From Lachnospiraceae bacterium (lineage in GTDB: Bacteria > Bacillota > Clostridia > Lachnospirales > Lachnospiraceae), in contig SVFJ01000007.1 in assembly GCA_015056925.1 (NCBI GenBank), forward strand, positions 1-64,000: 64,000 nucleotides of DNA, written 5' to 3'. Below, piece after piece: positions 61,677 through 64,000 of this stretch (positions are counted from its first letter, which is position 1; every line of letters starts with the position of its first letter). A model generated the notes under the pieces. The model was not told the origin of the DNA and searched no databases. It worked only from the letters and a program-made list of their open reading frames with translations. Made by a program: the position numbers and the translations under genes.

Positions 61677-64000
61677 ATGGTTGGTATTCTTTATAGTAAA
61701 CAAACTACATTAGAATTTGAACAAATAAAAACATTATTATCTGAACAAAAAATAGCTGTTGCTTGTATTTGCGCCGACAGCTTACAATCTGAAAGTCTGC
61801 AAAACATCACTGTTCTCATCAATACAATGGGAAGCTATTACCCTGAAGGAACTCTGAATGTCCTTGTTGATTATTTTAACAACGGGGGAAATATTATTCA
61901 TCTTTCCCCGACACCTTTTACCTTGAATCCCACCAATCAGACCATCAATCATCGTGCTTTGCGCAGCTTTGAAATCATCGATGATTTTCATCCGATTACA
62001 GAAACCGGTGCATATGTGGTGGATTCCAACGGAAATAGAAAAGATGTCTCCTTAACCGGACTGCACGGTGCAGTATATCATCTGTGTGAACGTGACTCTC
62101 AGGAAAAGCTTATACGCAACGGCTATCTTGAGCATATTTTGGATGCATACGATGAGGAACAGCAGCTTATTGCCACACCAATTATCAGAGTTGTTACCCA
62201 TACCAAGGGCAGTATGACTTTTTTCATGTTTGACTTTCATACCGATTTATTACTGGATTCCTACTGGAAAAGTCTTTTTCTTACGATTATTCAAAAGGAG
62301 TTTATCGGAAACATTCTGCTTGAAACCGATTCAGCTCTTGCAAGATATACATTGGAAGAGAAAAAGCCAGTCAACATCACCGTAAAGCCACTGAACCTTC
62401 GCACTGACAAGCCATTGTCCCTTTCCATATCTGTTCTGAATGCAGAGGGAATCTTATGCTTTGCCGAGCAACGCAATATCACCTTACCTTATGATGACAC
62501 CTTTACACCGGTCTTATCTGCTCCCTCTTTGTATCAGATTGTGGTAAAGGTCAACGTCGACGATATCACGTTAGCCAAGCAGACAACCGGCTTTCTTGTC
62601 ATATCAGATGATGAAATCGCTGATGAAATGGCGCACTTCAAGCCTATGTATATAGACGAATCCATTTCTACCGATTACTGTCTTGTCGACGGCAATATTA
62701 CAGCAATCCTTGGTACAACCTATTTTGTAACAGACGTGTACCGGGAATGCTTCTACAATATGAACACATGGCTATGTAATCAGGAAATGACACAGCTTGC
62801 CGCCCTTGGATTTAATGTTTTAAGAAGCGGTAACTGGACCTATATCGCTGAATTTTACGAAGAGGACGGCTGTATCAGTACCAGAGGTATTCGTGCTTTA
62901 CAGGCCTACTTTATACTGGCAGCAAGACACGGCTTTACTGTGCAATTTGCACTGGGTAATGTAATGCTGAATCAATGGGATACTTCCCGCTCACCTATCC
63001 ACGATAAGAATATGCGCAGGAAGTGTATGACCTATGTGCGGTCCTTTGCAATGAACTTCTGTGGATATCCTAATGTTACACTTGATATTGTGAATGAGCC
63101 ATCCTACTCCATCAAAGGTGCGTGGTCTCCCGGAAAGCCATCCGAAGAGCCGGGCGAGCTTACCCGTTATCGTGAATGGCTCCAAGAAAAATATCAAGAT
63201 ATATCGGCTCTTCGTAACGCCTGGGGCGAGAGTTCTTCCGCATTAAAATCCTTCGAGGATATTACCATGCCGGACACTGTTCTTTTCTCTCGAAGATTAT
63301 ACAGAACTGAGCAACGCTATAATTATACCCCTGTTGCTGATTTCTTCTCCTTCGCAAGAGACGAGTTCCTTGCATGGACGGCCGAGGTACGGGCAAATAT
63401 CAAGAAATATGCACCGAACATGACTGTTATTATGGGTCGTGATGAAACCCTAAGAATTCCTGCACAGCAGGATGAAATACTGGCAGGAAATATCGACATG
63501 GTATGCTGGCATCAGTGGCACAGCAATGCCGACATTATATATGAATATCTGATGAACAAGGTGCGTGGAAAGCTATGCGTTGCACAAGAGCTTGGTATGT
63601 ATAAATATGATGATGTTTGTGCCGGAAAACGTCACTCTGATGAAGAAATGGCTGATAAGTTAATCAAAAAACTTCTCTACTCATTTGGTAATTTCGTACA
63701 GTGGCAGGCTCACGATGACCCATTTATGTTCGAGCTTAGTGAAAACTCCCTTGGACTTTATCGTGCCGATATGTCACCTACACCATCAGTGCAAGCTACG
63801 AAAGACTTGATTACTGCCGAGAAGAAAATGCAGCACCTTATGCAGGGCAGAGATGATAATAAGACTAAGATATTGACCGTATATAATACTTCCTATTATT
63901 TTAGTGTAGACCACCCACTTGCACAGACAGGAATCCGAAATCATATACTGGCACTCTACTATCATATGAAGGAGCAGGCTGACTTTCTTCCGGAGCATCT
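61677..64000 (+). CDS. Clan GH-A glycoside hydrolase with N-terminal amidotransferase-like domain (partial)
   Basis: An open frame of at least 774 codons runs from ATG 61677 off the window end. Residues about 1-205 form an alpha/beta domain like the trimerisation/GATase-like domain of beta-galactosidases (VLINTMGSYYPEGTLNVL, GGNIIHLSP). About 210-320 is beta-rich, like an Ig-type linker. About 330-720 is a TIM barrel with acid/base Glu in DIVNEPS (residue 474) and nucleophile Glu in CVAQELGMY (638), the clan GH-A pattern. No signal peptide is seen, so it acts inside the cell. Domain order differs from GH42, where the GATase-like part follows the barrel. Five short minus-strand frames here are shadows. 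The C-terminus and family assignment await sequence past the window. Confidence 0.75.
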   Translation, partial: MVGILYSKQTTLEFEQIKTLLSEQKIAVACICADSLQSESLQNITVLINTMGSYYPEGTLNVLVDYFNNGGNIIHLSPTPFTLNPTNQTINHRALRSFEIIDDFHPITETGAYVVDSNGNRKDVSLTGLHGAVYHLCERDSQEKLIRNGYLEHILDAYDEEQQLIATPIIRVVTHTKGSMTFFMFDFHTDLLLDSYWKSLFLTIIQKEFIGNILLETDSALARYTLEEKKPVNITVKPLNLRTDKPLSLSISVLNAEGILCFAEQRNITLPYDDTFTPVLSAPSLYQIVVKVNVDDITLAKQTTGFLVISDDEIADEMAHFKPMYIDESISTDYCLVDGNITAILGTTYFVTDVYRECFYNMNTWLCNQEMTQLAALGFNVLRSGNWTYIAEFYEEDGCISTRGIRALQAYFILAARHGFTVQFALGNVMLNQWDTSRSPIHDKNMRRKCMTYVRSFAMNFCGYPNVTLDIVNEPSYSIKGAWSPGKPSEEPGELTRYREWLQEKYQDISALRNAWGESSSALKSFEDITMPDTVLFSRRLYRTEQRYNYTPVADFFSFARDEFLAWTAEVRANIKKYAPNMTVIMGRDETLRIPAQQDEILAGNIDMVCWHQWHSNADIIYEYLMNKVRGKLCVAQELGMYKYDDVCAGKRHSDEEMADKLIKKLLYSFGNFVQWQAHDDPFMFELSENSLGLYRADMSPTPSVQATKDLITAEKKMQHLMQGRDDNKTKILTVYNTSYYFSVDHPLAQTGIRNHILALYYHMKEQADFLPEH

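Noticed and set aside
62052-63998. Several minus-strand frames of 60-70 residues
   Set aside because: They lie opposite the long plus-strand GH-A frame, which has catalytic motifs and a start site.

Overview
The window looks like chromosomal DNA of an anaerobic, low-GC Firmicute of the Lachnospiraceae type (Roseburia, Lachnospira or Butyrivibrio neighbourhood). This rests on the AT-rich composition, strong AGGAGG ribosome binding sites, spoVG and CotF-type spore genes, a glgC-glgD pair, fused 2-oxoacid:ferredoxin oxidoreductase subunits with rubredoxin and flavodiiron protein, ECF vitamin transporters, and intracellular plant-glycan enzymes under a YesMN two-component system. The genus is inference. 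I see no phage, insertion sequence, CRISPR array, rRNA or tRNA.

Layout. 0-2.1 kb: two small membrane proteins, a DUF1292 protein and an S51 peptidase. 2.2-5.2 kb (minus): glgC, glgD and spoVG. 5.4-10.6 kb (plus): murC, a cluster of DnaA boxes, a palindromic repeat, then DnaD-like and DnaC/DnaI-like primosome proteins and a PRPP synthetase. 10.6-13.2 kb (plus): a vitamin and cofactor block with two cobalamin riboswitches (one with a diverged B12 box), a Cys-rich small protein, a DUF4430 lipoprotein with an ECF S component, and queT behind a preQ1-I-like riboswitch that covers its Shine-Dalgarno. 13.2-19.6 kb (minus): HD phosphohydrolase, an array of six 52-bp hairpin repeats, HIT protein, MerR-methyltransferase fusion, a MITE-like element, galE, a second DnaA-box group and a heparinase-like lyase. 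19.7-30.7 kb (minus): chemoreceptor, PAP2 phosphatase, the oxidoreductase/rubredoxin/flavodiiron operon, glutamate dehydrogenase and a Na/Pi cotransporter.

30.8-44 kb: GH127 arabinofuranosidase (minus), orphan carB (plus), a GGDEF-EAL-PAS-GGDEF protein, a YetA/PL26-like protein and a GT39-like membrane glycosyltransferase. 44-47.5 kb (minus): a KdpDE-like two-component system in one operon with a second Na/Pi cotransporter. 47.6-50.3 kb: DUF1624 membrane protein, NhaC antiporter and two spore-coat-like small proteins. 50.4-61.5 kb (minus): a sugar-sensing and uptake locus with YesN regulator, YesM kinase, a YtfQ-type binding protein, ATPase and two permeases, followed by a separate unit of chemoreceptor plus a second YtfQ-type binding protein. 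The last 2.3 kb is the 5' part of a clan GH-A glycosidase that runs off the window.

How it fits together: the glycan enzymes (GH127, heparinase-like, YetA-like, GH-A) lack signal peptides, so the cell probably imports plant cell-wall oligosaccharides and trims them inside. The YtfQ-type transporter, its linked chemoreceptor and YesMN provide uptake, taxis and control. Two copies of a 90-bp hairpin repeat, elements sharing an ACTGTTCAG-like terminus, and the 52-bp array show that small structured repeats are common here.
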